Assembly (NCBI GenBank): GCA_018873245.2
Contig: JAEMBT020000008.1
Span: 14,867,172 to 14,931,171 of the forward strand
Direction of reading: 5' to 3'
Origin: Archegozetes longisetosus
Taxonomy: Eukaryota; Arthropoda; Arachnida; Sarcoptiformes; Trhypochthoniidae
DNA: 64,000 nucleotides
This document shows, piece after piece, positions 40,096-54,100 of the stretch; position 1 is the first letter of the stretch; each line of letters opens with the position of its first letter. The notes below the pieces were generated by a model, which ran no database searches, was not told the origin of the DNA, and was given only the letters and a program-made list of their open reading frames with translations. The position numbers were made by a program, and so were the translations under genes.

Positions 40096-42862
40096 ATTTG
40101 TCAAAAGCATTTTAAAAACATATTTGAAAAATAGCTTTATTCCAATATGATAAATAAAGATATTGTGACTATGCTTAGCCCGTTCAATTTCTAGATGTAG
40201 TAGCTGAGCTGAGAAACTGTTAAAATTGTTGTGTGGCTCAACGTATTAGTTTTTGGCAAGTTTGATAAGTTTCTTAAGCTGACGACAACGTTTAAGTTTA
40301 ATCTAACTAAAGCCTTTATATAATAGGTTGTTATTATAAAAGTAATTAGAGTAGATCGCGTAAAAATGGCACTTTGTATACTCTTATTCTAGTCATTGAA
40401 TCTCTTTAACTTCTTCTTACTATCGATCCACTCGTTTATTTACTCATTAGTGATTAATATAGTTTTTTAATTTCAAGCTCACTATTAAATTATGACTAAT
40501 TTATAACTAATCATAACGAATCATAAATCAAGTGATTGTTTTTGCACCAAATTTTGGATTAAGAATAACTTGTGGTAATTATGGCTCGATTAAACCAGTC
40601 ATTATATAGACATCGATTTTCATTAGTGTCAACGCAAAACACAAGTTACTAATTATCTCAATCCTAACTCATAAGTACAATGAATGTATTCCTATTTTTA
40701 AGAACTTTTCCAACAACTCCATTAAGAAAGACAATGCATTTGATGAGCAGTAACGCAGAAACAGTGAATCTATTCTTTGATTATAATTATGAAATTCAAT
40801 ATGACTGTTGATATAACTATCTTATATATGTAGTATTCAAATGGATCTTCTCAGAAGAGATGTATAGAAAGTGCATAACCCGCTAATTGAACATAATTTT
40901 CTAAATTGAAAGAGTTAGACATAAAGAGCAGTGAAAATCATATTTGAGCTCGATTATGAACTTGTCCTATTCATTAGTGACCAGTTCATGTTTTAGAAAC
41001 TGCTTCATCTTCAAATATACTTAATGAATACACTACGTTCTTAATGATAACAAACTATCTTATAGCTCTATCTGATCTGTCTGATTATTTTCGCTCAAAA
41101 ATTATCATTCACTTAGTTTGTTGTCGGTTTCAACAGATCATTACTACTGAAACAGTGGTCAATACTGAACAAAAATTGATTGAACAAACTCAATGAATCT
41201 ATTGAATGAATTGAAATATAGATTGATATTTTTAGCCAATTATAGTAATATTTGTTGTACATATGAGTAGTAAATAATGTTATGGGACTATCAGAGAATG
41301 TTAGACATAAAAATAGTAATGAGTTATATTGATCTTATGCTAATATTGATCACCAATTATTGCAGTCTAAATGCATTGAGTGTTGTAGTGAGGACTGCAT
41401 TAAACGAAAATCGTTGCTTAGAGAACATGTTAAGGTTATGCAATGCTATGAAGTTATAGAAATATTTCTATTATTTCTATTCTCCCTCTGCTATACTAAA
41501 CAGATAGCAATACTCTGTTATGTAAATTAGTCAACTATTTCAACTTATGTATGCTAGTTTTTTCGCATTAGCCCACCAAACATTTTCGTATTGATAAGAA
41601 AAAACTGCTAAATAATCATTTTAATAATAATTTTCGTGTAAATGTTCTACAAATGCGTTTGAGTTAATCGATTTAGTTATAAATATTTTAAATTAAAATA
41701 GATTATTAATGTTTAATCCCATTAGTTGACTCTAACTTATTCAACTGTGTTAATTAGATCAGTTTTTAACAAATTATATTCAATTATAAAAGTTGCAATG
41801 AAAAGTACTGAAAATTGTGAAGCAGTTATGCAGAAAGCAAATTCAACTCAACTCTATCTCATCACATTTACGGAAAAGCATTACTTTCGGTAAATCACTG
41901 ATCGTTATCTTGTAAGAAAGTTAATTAAGGACTATTATTGCGTTAATCATTATGTTTGTTGTAAGCTATCTAAACATGTTTTATATAATTTTTAATTTTT
42001 AATTTAAATGCACAGCTGGTTCAATATCTGGATTGAGATGAAAATAATGTCAAAGTTTAGTTTACAGAAACATATTTGATAAACAAATTAGCATCACTTA
42101 ACAATAAGATGGGTTTCAATTAATTATAATGTACTAGAGATTATCACTGTTAAGGTTATTAAAGGGTACATCTGTTGTTTCTCCAAAGCAGTTAATTGAA
42201 ATGCTATTACGATAAAGAGATGAGCTCTTAGTAAATTTCATTCTAAATACTTTTCAATTAATTCTCTTCACCTAAATTTTAAGTTCAAATATTTTCATAT
42301 TCAAATTAGAATAAGCCGACAGATTGCCACTTATGTTCATTCATTCACCTTCTCTTATGTGCACGACTGATACCGCCGTTCGTAGGATCAAACAATTTCA
42401 TATTCTTCAAACGTATCAAAAGGTTTATTAACTTCAAACTTATCTGACTTAATACAACTTTAGAATATATTCAACTCTTCGTAGGCTCAATATGAACTGT
42501 TAAGGAAGAGATCTGTTAAGAAAAAATAAATGCTCATTATGTATTATGCAAGTTAGGATCGATCAATTAATTTAATGATTTTCTCACAGCAATATTGCGC
42601 TCATATTTTCAATTTACCGACCAATAAATGGATAGAATGGCAAACATAGCTTAGAGTTAATAATGGAATAGTTATAAAAGAAGATATAATAATAGCAATA
42701 AGTTATACATAACTTTATATTAAGCAACTTGAGTATGTTTTCTAATATATACGATCATATTATTGAGTCCCCAACGAATATATAAAGAAAGTGCTGAGCA
42801 AAGCTTCCACTCTCCAACTATAGCCTTACATAACTGTATCATAGATAAGATAGCCTACTCTT

Positions 42863-42931
42863 ACAGAATAAGATTCCGTACTATTACTGAATAAGATGCC
42901 GTACTGTTAGAGAATAAGATTCCGTACTGTT
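42863..42931. repeat. 23 bp tandem array
   Basis: Three 23 bp units containing GAATAAGATTCCGTACT, with one to three substitutions between copies. Confidence 0.92.
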
Positions 42932-43505
42932 AGAAAAATGCTGGCCTCCAATTGTGATATAAATAATAATAAAAACTCCTTCTGCTTGCTGTATATATGT
43001 TTGATGCTCTAGTGCTGATCTATCATATATTCGATAAATAACATGACTTCTTATCTTCACTGACCAGTCAGTCGATTCTATTGCATTACCCAAAAATTTG
43101 TGAATCCATCAGTTGAATGATTATGTTTTATCTGCTACCCATCCAATGATTATAAGTTTAATCAGACAAATGATTAAACTTCTAATTGGGTGTGGCTTTT
43201 GTTGAGTATATTTTGGAGAATAAATACCGAAAAATGATGGCGTGCTTTAGAATGAGATGCAATAAATTACTTGTCTTATCATTATTTGCATGAACTGAAA
43301 AGCCGTTTATCAAAATAAATTAGCTTGTTCGCTATATTTGATATTAGCTAATTCAAAGTTTCAGCAAATTAGCAGCAATTCAAACAAAAACTACTAACCC
43401 ATACGCATATCAATTGTGCACTTCAAATCATTCCGCAAAACTCATTCATCAGCTCATAACTTTAACACTATTCCTGATCATCTCACAACCATCTAGAGAG
43501 TTATC

Positions 43506-43524
43506 TTTCTTCTTCTTCTTCTTC
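43506..43524. repeat. (TTC)n microsatellite
   Basis: Six TTC/TCT triplets, a short microsatellite. Confidence 0.85.
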
Positions 43525-45891
43525 AATATCTTAACTTATGTTATATAGAATGATAAAATACTGCATAAATTTTGACTCTAACTCGAAGTGAAAATGAAAA
43601 CATATATTTGAAATATTTTATAATTAGCATAAATAATGCATGCAAAGTTTTGCAAACAATGAAATTGTTTAGAAAAATATTGTCTTTATTGACTGATAGA
43701 ACGTAATCAAATCAAATATTTATGCGTGCGATCACATTGTTTCGATGTGACAGAACAAAACTTTTGAGTCGTGCGATTGTTTCAATGAGAATATTATATA
43801 AAAGCAAGTTTTCAATAATATATAATTGCCTTAACGCAAATTTATTCTTAATCTAAACGTCTCCGGAATTTATTCATGTTTTCCTAATTCAAACCATTCC
43901 AACCATTGAACCAAAAATAAACATTTGATCTTTTAAATAAACTTTTCTAAAGAATAAATTGTCATTGATTGTTATATTTGAATGAAACCTATTTGTTTGA
44001 ATTGAATAGGAATGAGTTTTCTCTCTTATTCTATGAAACCCTAATTCGAATGAACAATTCATTTTTCAATTTCAATTGTATTGCATTAAACTTTGTCTAA
44101 TATACATAATATACTCATCCATTTGACCACTCAAAGTCTTTCCGATTAAGCCTATGTCCATTGTTTCTGGTGTCAAATATTTTTACTTGTTTCAACAATT
44201 CATTCAATTCAGAAGAGTATTGATGATGTCTCTGAGGCCGCATTTTCCATGTCTGCTTTCCTATCAAACTCTCAAGACTTGAGACAATCATTCAATCTTT
44301 CTATCGTATTGCCATGATATTTTGAAACTACTGCTTGAATTTTGTTCTTATTATATATTGATTTATAACTTATTTATTAATTGAATGGAATTATCTTGTC
44401 AAAGTCTACCTAAATGCCACCGAAATAGGCTTTAATGGAAAGGGCTCTATTAGGTAGTGATGCTTTGAAGCTAGCTTGACATCAGTCAAGTAATTTTCAA
44501 ATTTAGATTTTCATAAACATCACTTATTTTGAACCATCTTCCAATAAATCATTTAGTTTTTCCAATATCGATTCTTTCATAATTTAATTAATTTATTATT
44601 GAAGACCAAAACAATTATTATAGATTTGTTTGAATTTATAAGATTGATTGAATATGAAACTTAATCGTCCCTCAAAATGAAATGAAGCAAGATTGATTTA
44701 CTCAAAGAAATTGAAGTATTTTAATGGGAGCAGTCTTATAAAAATGTTATAAACAAAGTTTTTATTAACAATGTGTATAATACGAATTGAGTCTTTTCTG
44801 AGCCATCATTCTAATGATTTCATAAAACTTTATAGATTTAGTTACACTTGGATTAACAATTGTCTATTTTGTAGTCTAAAAGTATTGTTTATCTCACATG
44901 CCATAATATGGATTCTGTTTTATGCACTATTTCATATGTTGATCAGTTCAGACTTAGATTAAACAACTCATTTATTACATTATCAATACTTACAATCATC
45001 CATTTTTTCAATACATTCTTAACTCACTTTTCAAGTGACTAATGATTGGCTGTAATTAAGTTAAAACTATTTTATAATATATTGATAAATGTTGCTCAGC
45101 TAAACACTATATTTCTAAAATGACAATTTCAGAAGGTTTTGTTCACTTCATTCAAACAAAAACCAATTCAAGACTTATGGTTAATAACAGTCGACTCAAA
45201 CTGAAAACAATATATTTGAAAAAAGGCAAATTATAGTGAAAAATGAGTTTAAGACACGATTCTGAAGACTCAAATTATTGATTCAATTGATTTTTCTGAT
45301 ATACGAGTTGAACAAAACTGAATTTTTCTTTAGACGATAGGATTCATTTTGAAAAACTTTGAAATAACTCGCAAAACATGACAAATTAATGAAGTTTTCA
45401 CAAAAGATCTGACTGAAGATAAGATGAATTGAGATGTGAAAAATGAATCTAAAATTATATGCCATTTGAATGAGTGTTCGATATCTTACTTTTAGGGATA
45501 AATGAAATAAAATAGAATTATTACTTGTGTGAAAATAGTTTCAATTCTAGTCTCCACTTAAATACTCTGATTAATGAATCTCTTTAATTAATTAGTACAG
45601 TCTCTGAAGAGCTCAAAATAAAAGTTAGATTCAGATGTGTATTGAAGCTATTTAATCAATAATAGTATTGGCTGACAAATCAGTGCTCCACTCGTTCTCG
45701 TCATGTCGTGTTGTGCTCAACTGCATATTCATTGGGCACCCGATGGCATACATCACATCATTTCACATCAATACCACATTCCACAGGAAACAAATTTATC
45801 AAATTCTTTTACGGGTTTTGCCCCCAAAGCTTTCTTTCATTTCCAATAATTCGACACAATTTTAAATTTTTACTCAACTGAATATAAGAAA

Positions 45892-45896
<5 letters not shown>

Positions 45897-45934
<38 letters not shown>
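45897..45934. repeat. (GA)n microsatellite
   Basis: An uninterrupted GA run of 38 bp. Confidence 0.96.
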
Positions 45935-45937
<3 letters not shown>

Positions 45938-47290
45938 AATCATATGAACAGTGATAAAAAGAAGTAAGAAAAGGGCTTTGCAATGATTTTGAAAGCATTA
46001 AATAAACTGTTTGAAAGAGAAGAGAGTTTAGGTTTTAATTGATTGCATAAGAATAATCATATATATGAGATGTGATTCATCATATGAGTTGAATCCAATC
46101 AGATTTTGTTCACTTCTATGCACCTCAAATAAGTGGCAAAATAAGAGAGAAAACAACTGGGGACTCAAGCAAAAAGAGATCAAATCTGAGTTTATAAAAC
46201 GCCTCACTTCTTATTAGACAATAATCATATGCGCCTCACATCCAATTACTTTTACCACTATGAATCTGTTCTCATATCTTTGGTTATTCTTTTTTATTTT
46301 GAGCTTAATTTTGCCAATCAGTTAAAAACATTTCAGTTCATTAATCCATACTAAACAAATCTATTTGATTTGTTCATTATTAGAGATTAAGATGTCATTT
46401 TTTTGTAATAGTCAGCTCACAATTATTGGATTTTAGCTTCAGATATATCATACTCACATACATCCCATTTATGTTGCGAAGTAGTTCTTATGAGATGCTA
46501 TTTGGCTAGAATTCAAATCAATGGCAGGAATGCCATGCACTGAATCGGATGACACGCTTTGCTGGAAAAATGCAAATGTCAATGAGACAAATACAGAGAC
46601 GTTTTCTTTAATTACTTTATTCTTTTATAACTTTATATATACATCAATAGTGAATGTGTGCGGCTCTAAGTGCGAACGATTCTGAATATGTGCGACTTTA
46701 CATTAATAAAATTAGGCTCATTTAGCCATCTAATGTATTTTACATATAGAGTTAAACTATATCTTTAACACATTGATTATATAATCAGAGACAAACTCGT
46801 GATCAGCCAAATACTAACTCAATTAATTGTATTGAACTGTGTTTAGCTAATCAATGCCTGACAATTGGATTATTGGCAAGTTTAGCAATAAAGTAAATTT
46901 TATTTGCACTGAACCAGACATGGTGTTTGTCTAGAATAAAACTACTGCATCCGATCCACCAAATTGACAATAATAGCAAATATGAGCTAAAATTATATCA
47001 TTCTAATGGCAGTACAACTGATAAGTATTGAGTTAAGTTTAGACTCTCTCTGTTTGTATCAATAATATTCTAAGACTGGTGAGCATTAGTGCAGAAAATT
47101 CTGCTCAACAAATACAGTGGATATATTTATGAGTGACTGTCTCTCTCTATCTCTCTCATAAACAACGTCACAACCTATTCCATCGCGTAACCCCAATAGC
47201 TTTCCACACTTTCATATCATACTATCCAACACCTATTGTGATTCTACACCAATACTGACAATCAATCCAAATAATGATTAATCAACCTTA

Positions 47291-47292
<2 letters not shown>

Positions 47293-47332
<40 letters not shown>
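47293..47332. repeat. (CT)n microsatellite
   Basis: An uninterrupted TC run of 40 bp. Confidence 0.96.
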
Positions 47333-47335
<3 letters not shown>

Positions 47336-49645
47336 CAATACATATCTATGCATTAAAAGTTTTTCCAGCAAATGTTGAGCAAGAAGACTGGAATAGTTGA
47401 CTAGAAAGCGTTTTTAAGGACAACAATCGATCACAGATACTAGGCATAATATACCATTTACATAATATAATAGCTTTATGAAAGAAATCTTTTCAAAATA
47501 CATGTCTTGACCGAAATTCCAATTTTCCAATACTTTTGATGATTTCTATTTTCAGATCAATTGAAAGATAAGAAAATATTTTGTTCCTTTCATTAAACAA
47601 TTGATCCAATCTTGAGATGAGAAGAGAATTTTAAAGAAAAAGAAAAATAAATCCTATTACAGACTTCTTATAGATTTTTGTCAGAGTGAATATATTGGAA
47701 AAGATATAATTACATTTTACACTGAATTGGATTATCTTAAGATTGAAGCAGAAAATAAGTTATAAAATAGAGACGAGAAATAGTCTAAAAAATCAAATTT
47801 AAACTTATTAAAGGAAGTGTGTGCTTAAGCTTGATAAGAGTGTATAACTTTGGTGTGGCAGCCTCATTTTCAACATAGTTCACTAGATCTTCATAAGGAC
47901 AAAATAATTGCCTACCACTCATTTCATTTGCGTCAGAATAAAAAATCAGTTTATAAGTAGAGTATTAGCCTCTGGTATCAAACTTCAACTTTGACATGAA
48001 GGAGGTTGAGATGGAGCTGGAGTGAAGCTGGTGCAGAGCTTCTGTATCATTTATAGTTTAAGGCTATTATTAAGCGTCTCACAAAATAAGGGCAAATAAC
48101 TTTACAGTGTATTCAACTGTTTGCTCTTTACTTGTAGTTTTGATAAAAGCCTAACATTTTCAGCTTAGGCTCAGATTCTAAGCGATTCTATTTTAGTTTT
48201 TCAGACGCTTTAAAGAATGGAGAGCTAGAAAAAAAGAGAACAATACGCCGTTTCTTCTGGTCTTTAAAGTTTGTACCATTCCTTTTACTACTTGAATATG
48301 GTTTGAGATACGCTTATTGTCAAATCTTGCTTCCATTCACTTCTCTAAATTATCAGAATCAATCAGCTAACAACTGATTTCATTTCTAATAAATTCACTA
48401 ATCCTTACTTTAATCGTCTCTTTTTGAAAGAGCTATTCTTCCGAAAAACTCTAAACTTATCACTCTATTGATTGAGTTGATAGAAAAGAAATGTGATTAA
48501 CCATACGCTTAAACCTAAGATATAATTAGAAATGGAGCGATTGTAAGTCTAGTCATTAATTGTGTTCTGCATAACAAGAGTTTATATATAAATATCTTAA
48601 TCCTCTATTGTATTCCGAACTGATCCCTGAATCTGATCCCTGAATCTGTGCCACTCCTCTAAAAACATGAAAAGTATTAACTATAATGATATGAAAATGG
48701 CAATCTTATAACTATTTATGGCAAAATAAGACATTTTTCATTAGACTATAGAGATGACGAACAATTGTGAAGAAGATCTAAACATTAGGAAATGAGATGT
48801 TTAGGAATAATGGAGTGTCGTTAACGTATTGCTAGGAGAGCTTAAAACGTAATATTTCATGCAAATGTAGGTGTCAACTGATCAGCTCTGTTTTGGTGAA
48901 AAAACAATAATTCTAAATACCCAACTAAGGCATCTCTAATGCCATACTATGTCAATTGTTCAACTCCCTGACAGCTACTCTACATCTTTCTATAAAAAAC
49001 ATATACTCTTTCCTACTTCTTCAGTTCGACATTTACTTGGATGAATATCTTTTAAGTCGATCATCTGTTCCAATTTTAACGATAGGAAAAGACAAATTCA
49101 ACTAAAATCTCTTACTCAGCTGAAAAATAGCTTTGAGAGTAATAGTTTGAAAATAGGAAAGGTATTAATCGATATGATACGAATTGATTAAATATGAAAA
49201 AGGCAGTATCATTTATAGTATAATACGATAGCAGTGTAGAGCAAAAGTATAACACAGTTTTAGGGCCTTATGATTTTATATTTATCAACATATCTCCAAC
49301 CAAACATAATAATCTAACAAATTTTCAATACATTGAAAATTTGTCAAATTAATAGTTAATTAAGCTCTGAAACAAGACTAATGCTCTTAACAAGAGCTCA
49401 GGAAAGGTTGAATGGATTTGAGTCGACTTTATAGTGCTTCTCCACGCTGTTATTTGTGTACTAGCATTATCTAAATATATAGTCTTCATTTATAATTTAT
49501 CTCGTATGTGATTTCTAAAAAACAAATTTTCGTTAAACAAACAGAGTATTAGTCAACCAAATCAATAATAAGTATATATAAACAATAATTTTGTTTGAGT
49601 ATGATTATCATTTGAAAACTGTTAGCTTTTGCTTAATCAAGTTAA

Positions 49646-49749
49646 ATATTCAGATATAATATTCAGATATAATATTTAGATATTATATTCAGATATAATA
49701 TTCAGACATAATATTCAGACCGAATATTCAGACCAAATATTCAGACCAA
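49646..49749. repeat. 13 bp minisatellite with sequence gradient
   Basis: Eight in-register 13 bp units starting ATATTCAGA. The left units end TATA and the right ones end CCGA or CCAA, so variants are spatially clustered. It lies about 1.2 kb upstream of the first CUB gene. Confidence 0.93.
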
Positions 49750-50138
49750 ATACACAAAGATAAGTGAATATTCCGTGAAAATACTTATACTATTGCCCTG
49801 AGAGTTAGAAAGCTAAGTAGTATTCAAGTCTAAGCTGGCATTCAATCTCAATAATCTAGTGAAAAAGGATTGACATGTAATGATTGTTCGTGACGTTAGT
49901 TGTATAGAGTTAGGCCAATGATTAATATTCGAAAGTGAGGCTTGAGTTGTGAACACTTTTTGTGGTGGAAGACATGAACAGTACTAACTCTATTCTTTAC
50001 TTAGCACTTCACAAAGCAAGGCATCTTCTTTAAAAGTACTGCACACTTATTCACCTCTACTTTTTCGCTCTTGTTATTCTTAGAGCATTTTTAATTAAAG
50101 CTGAGAACAACTACGAAATAAAACGCTCAGGCATTACT

Positions 50139-50247
50139 AAATGAAAGCTAAGGCACTACCTAAAGAGAGCTAAGATTCTATCAAATGAGAGCTAAGGCAC
50201 TACCGAATGAGAGCTAAGGCACTATCAAATTAAAGCTAAGGCACTAC
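50139..50247. repeat. ~22 bp minisatellite
   Basis: Five diverged copies around GAGCTAAGGCACTACC. Confidence 0.88.
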
Positions 50248-50696
50248 TCTTTCCAAATGAGCAAAATTATCTTCGATTTTACTTTCTAAGCTCAATATGA
50301 ATTATGCTTTAAGTGCATATCAGGTCTATTCTTGCAGTAGGTTCTCGGGAAACAAGATTGGATTTAGGCATTAATGGAAAATTTTTCATTTTCTCTAGTT
50401 ATTCATGTCTCTCAGCATTTGATTCATTCATTGTATGAAAGCCTAGTTATTGCTTAATATGCACTAAACTTTGCCCAAATAACACTGCCTTTATTTCAGC
50501 GACTCTTTTCCCTTTCCAACTATAAAAAACATTTTGATTGCTCAGGAAATTGTATATTTTATCGTATTTTGTCGGTTAAAAACTCATATTAAATACAAAA
50601 AACTTTTCACTAAAAATAGTTATTCTAATTTACATATATTTTAGAGTAAAGAATGACATCATGTCATACAAAACAATACTGTATTATCCCTTTTAT

Positions 50697-50741
50697 ACTG
50701 ACAGATACTGTACTGACAGATACTCTACTGACAGATACTTT
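50697..50741. repeat. 15 bp tandem array
   Basis: Three copies of ACTGACAGATACT plus two variable bases. It ends about 190 bp before the proposed start codon of the first CUB gene, so it may lie in its promoter or 5' UTR. Confidence 0.92.
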
Positions 50742-50931
50742 GGAAATGAAAGCAAAACTATCTAAATTAGTTATTCCTAATCTCTACTAATAACTAGTCT
50801 TATATAACATTCTTAATAATGTCTAAATTGAATAAGTTGTAAGTCTTTCTCTTATTGACAGTGAAAATGTATCGACAGTATGATTGAAGATAAGAACTAA
50901 AATATTGGTAACTGTTGTTAAACATGAGCTA

Positions 50932-51104
50932 ATGGATAGTGCAATGTTGGACCACTATTACATATTTCTCCTATTATTATGCACTTACATTGTCCATTTA
51001 TTTGTCATTGCGAGAGCTGTCAACGCCGGATGTGAATGTATTATATTTGAAGATACATTTGGCAAAGAATTTGGTGTTTTCACATCACCCAATTGGCCCG
51101 TCCC
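50932..51104 (+). CDS. exon 1: signal peptide and CUB1 start
   Basis: Starts at the ATG giving Met-Asp-Ser-Ala-Met. A second in-frame ATG lies four codons on and would also keep the signal peptide. The core YYIFLLLLCTYIVHLFVIA is followed by small residues AVNAG. CUB1 opens with CEC and GVFTSPNWPVP, the usual CUB strand before the second cysteine. The donor is CCC/GTAAGC and the exon ends in phase 2. Confidence 0.85.
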
Positions 51105-54100
51105 GTAAGCCTTCATTTAATGCTTTGATATTTGTTCAAATTGTATACTCTTATATCCATAAATAATCGATATTTTCTTCTCTTTTTCGTGTCACAGATA
51201 CGTAGAGAATATAAATTGTTTGCTATACTCCTTCTTAGCTGATTCCGATCAAATTGTGGAGATCACTTTTGATGAATTCGATGTACAAAAAACTACTGTC
51301 GAGTCAGTGAATCAAATATCTGCTTATTATCAATTATATGAACTAATACTTATGTTTTTCTCTTATCGTATAAATAAAGTTGCGAATATGGAGACTTTGT
51401 CAAACTATTTCTTCATTTGTCTGAAGAAGGCGTTAACGATAAAACTAGATGGAATTCCATATTATGTGGAAAAATTGCAGATATAGAACAAACCCATTAT
51501 AGTTCGGGTTCAAATCTTGTCTTTGAATTTCGTTCCGATTGGAGAAATGGAAATAATACGGGCTTTAGAGGAACGTATAGGTTTTTAAATAAACGTAAGT
51601 CTATCTCACCAAAACACAACAACACACTTAGACTTTATTTCCTACTAAACAACACAACTACAACACACTTATAACAACTATAACACAACTACAACTCAAC
51701 TACAAACTATAGATTCCATTCTATTTCATTTGATCCTTAGAAATGTTTCACACCGATGGAGATCTCATCCCCAAAACTAAATGTGATTATCAGTTTGTCA
51801 GCTTTGCTTCAAGTAATGCCACTACTATTCGTTCAAAGGGACGCTTCTATAGTCCTCAGTATCCCTCAACTTATCCAAGAAATATTCAGTGCTCTTATAG
51901 TTTCATAGGACAGCCTCATGAAAGAGTTAAGTTAGTTTTAGAACAGGTCAGACTTCAAAAAAGTGATCTTAGGTGAGAGCTCAAGACTATTTTCTAAATA
52001 CTGTCAAATCTCTCTAACTCTCACACGCGCTTAAGCACTTTTCAAAGAGAATATAAAAATCTCATAGATAAACGTGGCTTAGCTGTTATTGATTTTTAAA
52101 ACCGCTTAACTACATGTGAGAGTTAAACAGGTTTTACTGTAACCATTTGGCACCAATACTAAACAATTGTGTCTCCAAATGATTATAGCTGCATAAATAG
52201 TCCCGATGTTATACTCGTACACGACGGTAATGGCTCTACAAGTCCAGTGATTGGCCAACTCTGCAATATTAATAGTTTTGTAGAATTAGTCTCAACCGGA
52301 CCTACGCTTTACCTAGAATTTATTAGTAGAAGTCATATGCCTGGACAAGGATTTAAAGGCAAATATATGTTCGATACTATTGGTAATACTGTTACTAATA
52401 ATGGAGGAGATATACCATCAACCGGTAAGTAATGATCCAATGCATCTTCTATATAGTTTTGTTAATACCACCAAATCACACGTCGCTCTCTGTCGACATG
52501 CATTTATAGACTAATATCGATTAGTTTTTTTTCAATAAAATCATGTACTGCTCTGCTGTATTTCTACATTCTACTTATTTTTGTATTGTTTTGTATGAAC
52601 ATTTTTTTAGCATCAAACTTATTTTTCTTAACATAACTTTACGTCAATTACAACTTTTTAAGTTGTAATAACACAATTGAAAGTCTGTGATTATTTTAAG
52701 CTAAAACTGATCAATTGTAGACTTATAAGCAGGGCAAGTATTTTTCGGGAGTTTAAAGTGGTCAAATCGGTCGGGAATCGGGAGCTTAAAAGAACCGAAA
52801 TCGGGACTTAAAAAGCAAAAATCGGGAGTTTAAAACTTCATTTTCAATCATAATACAACGAAAAATAGTTGTTTTCTTTCTTCAAATGTATTAAACTGTA
52901 TTAACAGTCCCTTAAAAATTTATTGTACTGTATAATTAGATTGATCTCCAAGTTTTCAGGTGAAAAACACTGCCGATCTTCTGTCAAAAGATTTTTATAC
53001 ACAGTGAAAGAGCGCTCGGCATACACAGATACCAAAGGCGCATATTCTCTGTTCAAACGATGCTCATAACTATTACTTTCACAAAATATTTTTATAAAGC
53101 TTTATAAAAATAATGAATTTTCGATTACAGTTGTGATCAATTTTTTAATATTTTCGTTATATTTTTAAGTCAAAATAAGATAAAACTTTTAAAAATCTCA
53201 TATTTTAAACAAAACGTTCTAAATCGGGAGAAACTCACGAGAAGCTTAAAATCGGGAAAATCGGGACATTCAAATTATTTTTATAGAAGCCTGAAGTGAC
53301 CACAAGTACATTAATATAAAATTCCCGAGGAATAACTTTAGGGAAAATTATCGGGATTTCCCGAAAAATACTTGCCCTGCTTATAAGTTAGTTCTAATAT
53401 TAATTAGTTTGTAATCAATTCAATTTCAAGATTTTGTTAGTTTAGGTCAAAATAAAGTTTTTAAAATAATTTTATTCACAAACGGATTTTGATTAAAACT
53501 TTTGTGAAAATTGAGTGACTGGTGAAAAATGGCAGAAATTTAGTTAAATTTGAAAAAAATTGAAAATGAATTGAGTATTGAGTAAGCTCTACGATTTGAG
53601 AAAATATAAGCTTGAAATAAGATTAAACAGTTAATTAGCATAAGAGTGATTTCTATGAAAATAGATGAAGTCGTAAAAGAATTGACATAGCTAAATTTAC
53701 GTAGCTATAAAATCGACGATGCATTAAATATTCTAAATTTGTATTTCTTCTTTTGTTTTCTCAACCATTACAATCGCATTTAATAGACATTTGACTTTCT
53801 AAATATCATTTGCTTTCTATTTACGTTTCAATCATTGTAAACGTTTACTTTCAACCATAATACTACTCCGTAAACCTTATAATTTAGTTAAACATCTGAA
53901 AATTTTTACATTTTTCGAGAGAATAACATCTCGAGAATTATATACTGAAAGTTTGATTTACACCACATACATGAATGACTGACTCGAGTGATGCTGAGAG
54001 TTGTTTCTAAAAGCTAGACATCCAATAGAAGCGAGTTTCAAATTGAAATTATGATTTGCATACTTTTGGTTTCCTGCGGGTCACACGCAATGTCCGCATG

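Larger units (their letters stand above)
13906..50931. other. ~37 kb gene desert
   Basis: No exon could be supported on either strand. The longest open frames (18860-19195 on +, 111 codons; 33867-34193 on -, 108 codons) are within chance expectation for DNA of this composition and match no family I know. The stretch is dominated by AT-rich unique sequence sprinkled with short tandem arrays and microsatellites, listed separately. It may be intergenic or may hide long introns of an unrecognised gene. Confidence 0.5.

Noticed and set aside
51220..51486. Continuous 88-codon frame reading through intron 2
   Set aside because: The middle part has no CUB similarity and splits the CUB1 domain. Splicing 51302 to 51380 restores the third cysteine and the conserved GDFVKLF block.
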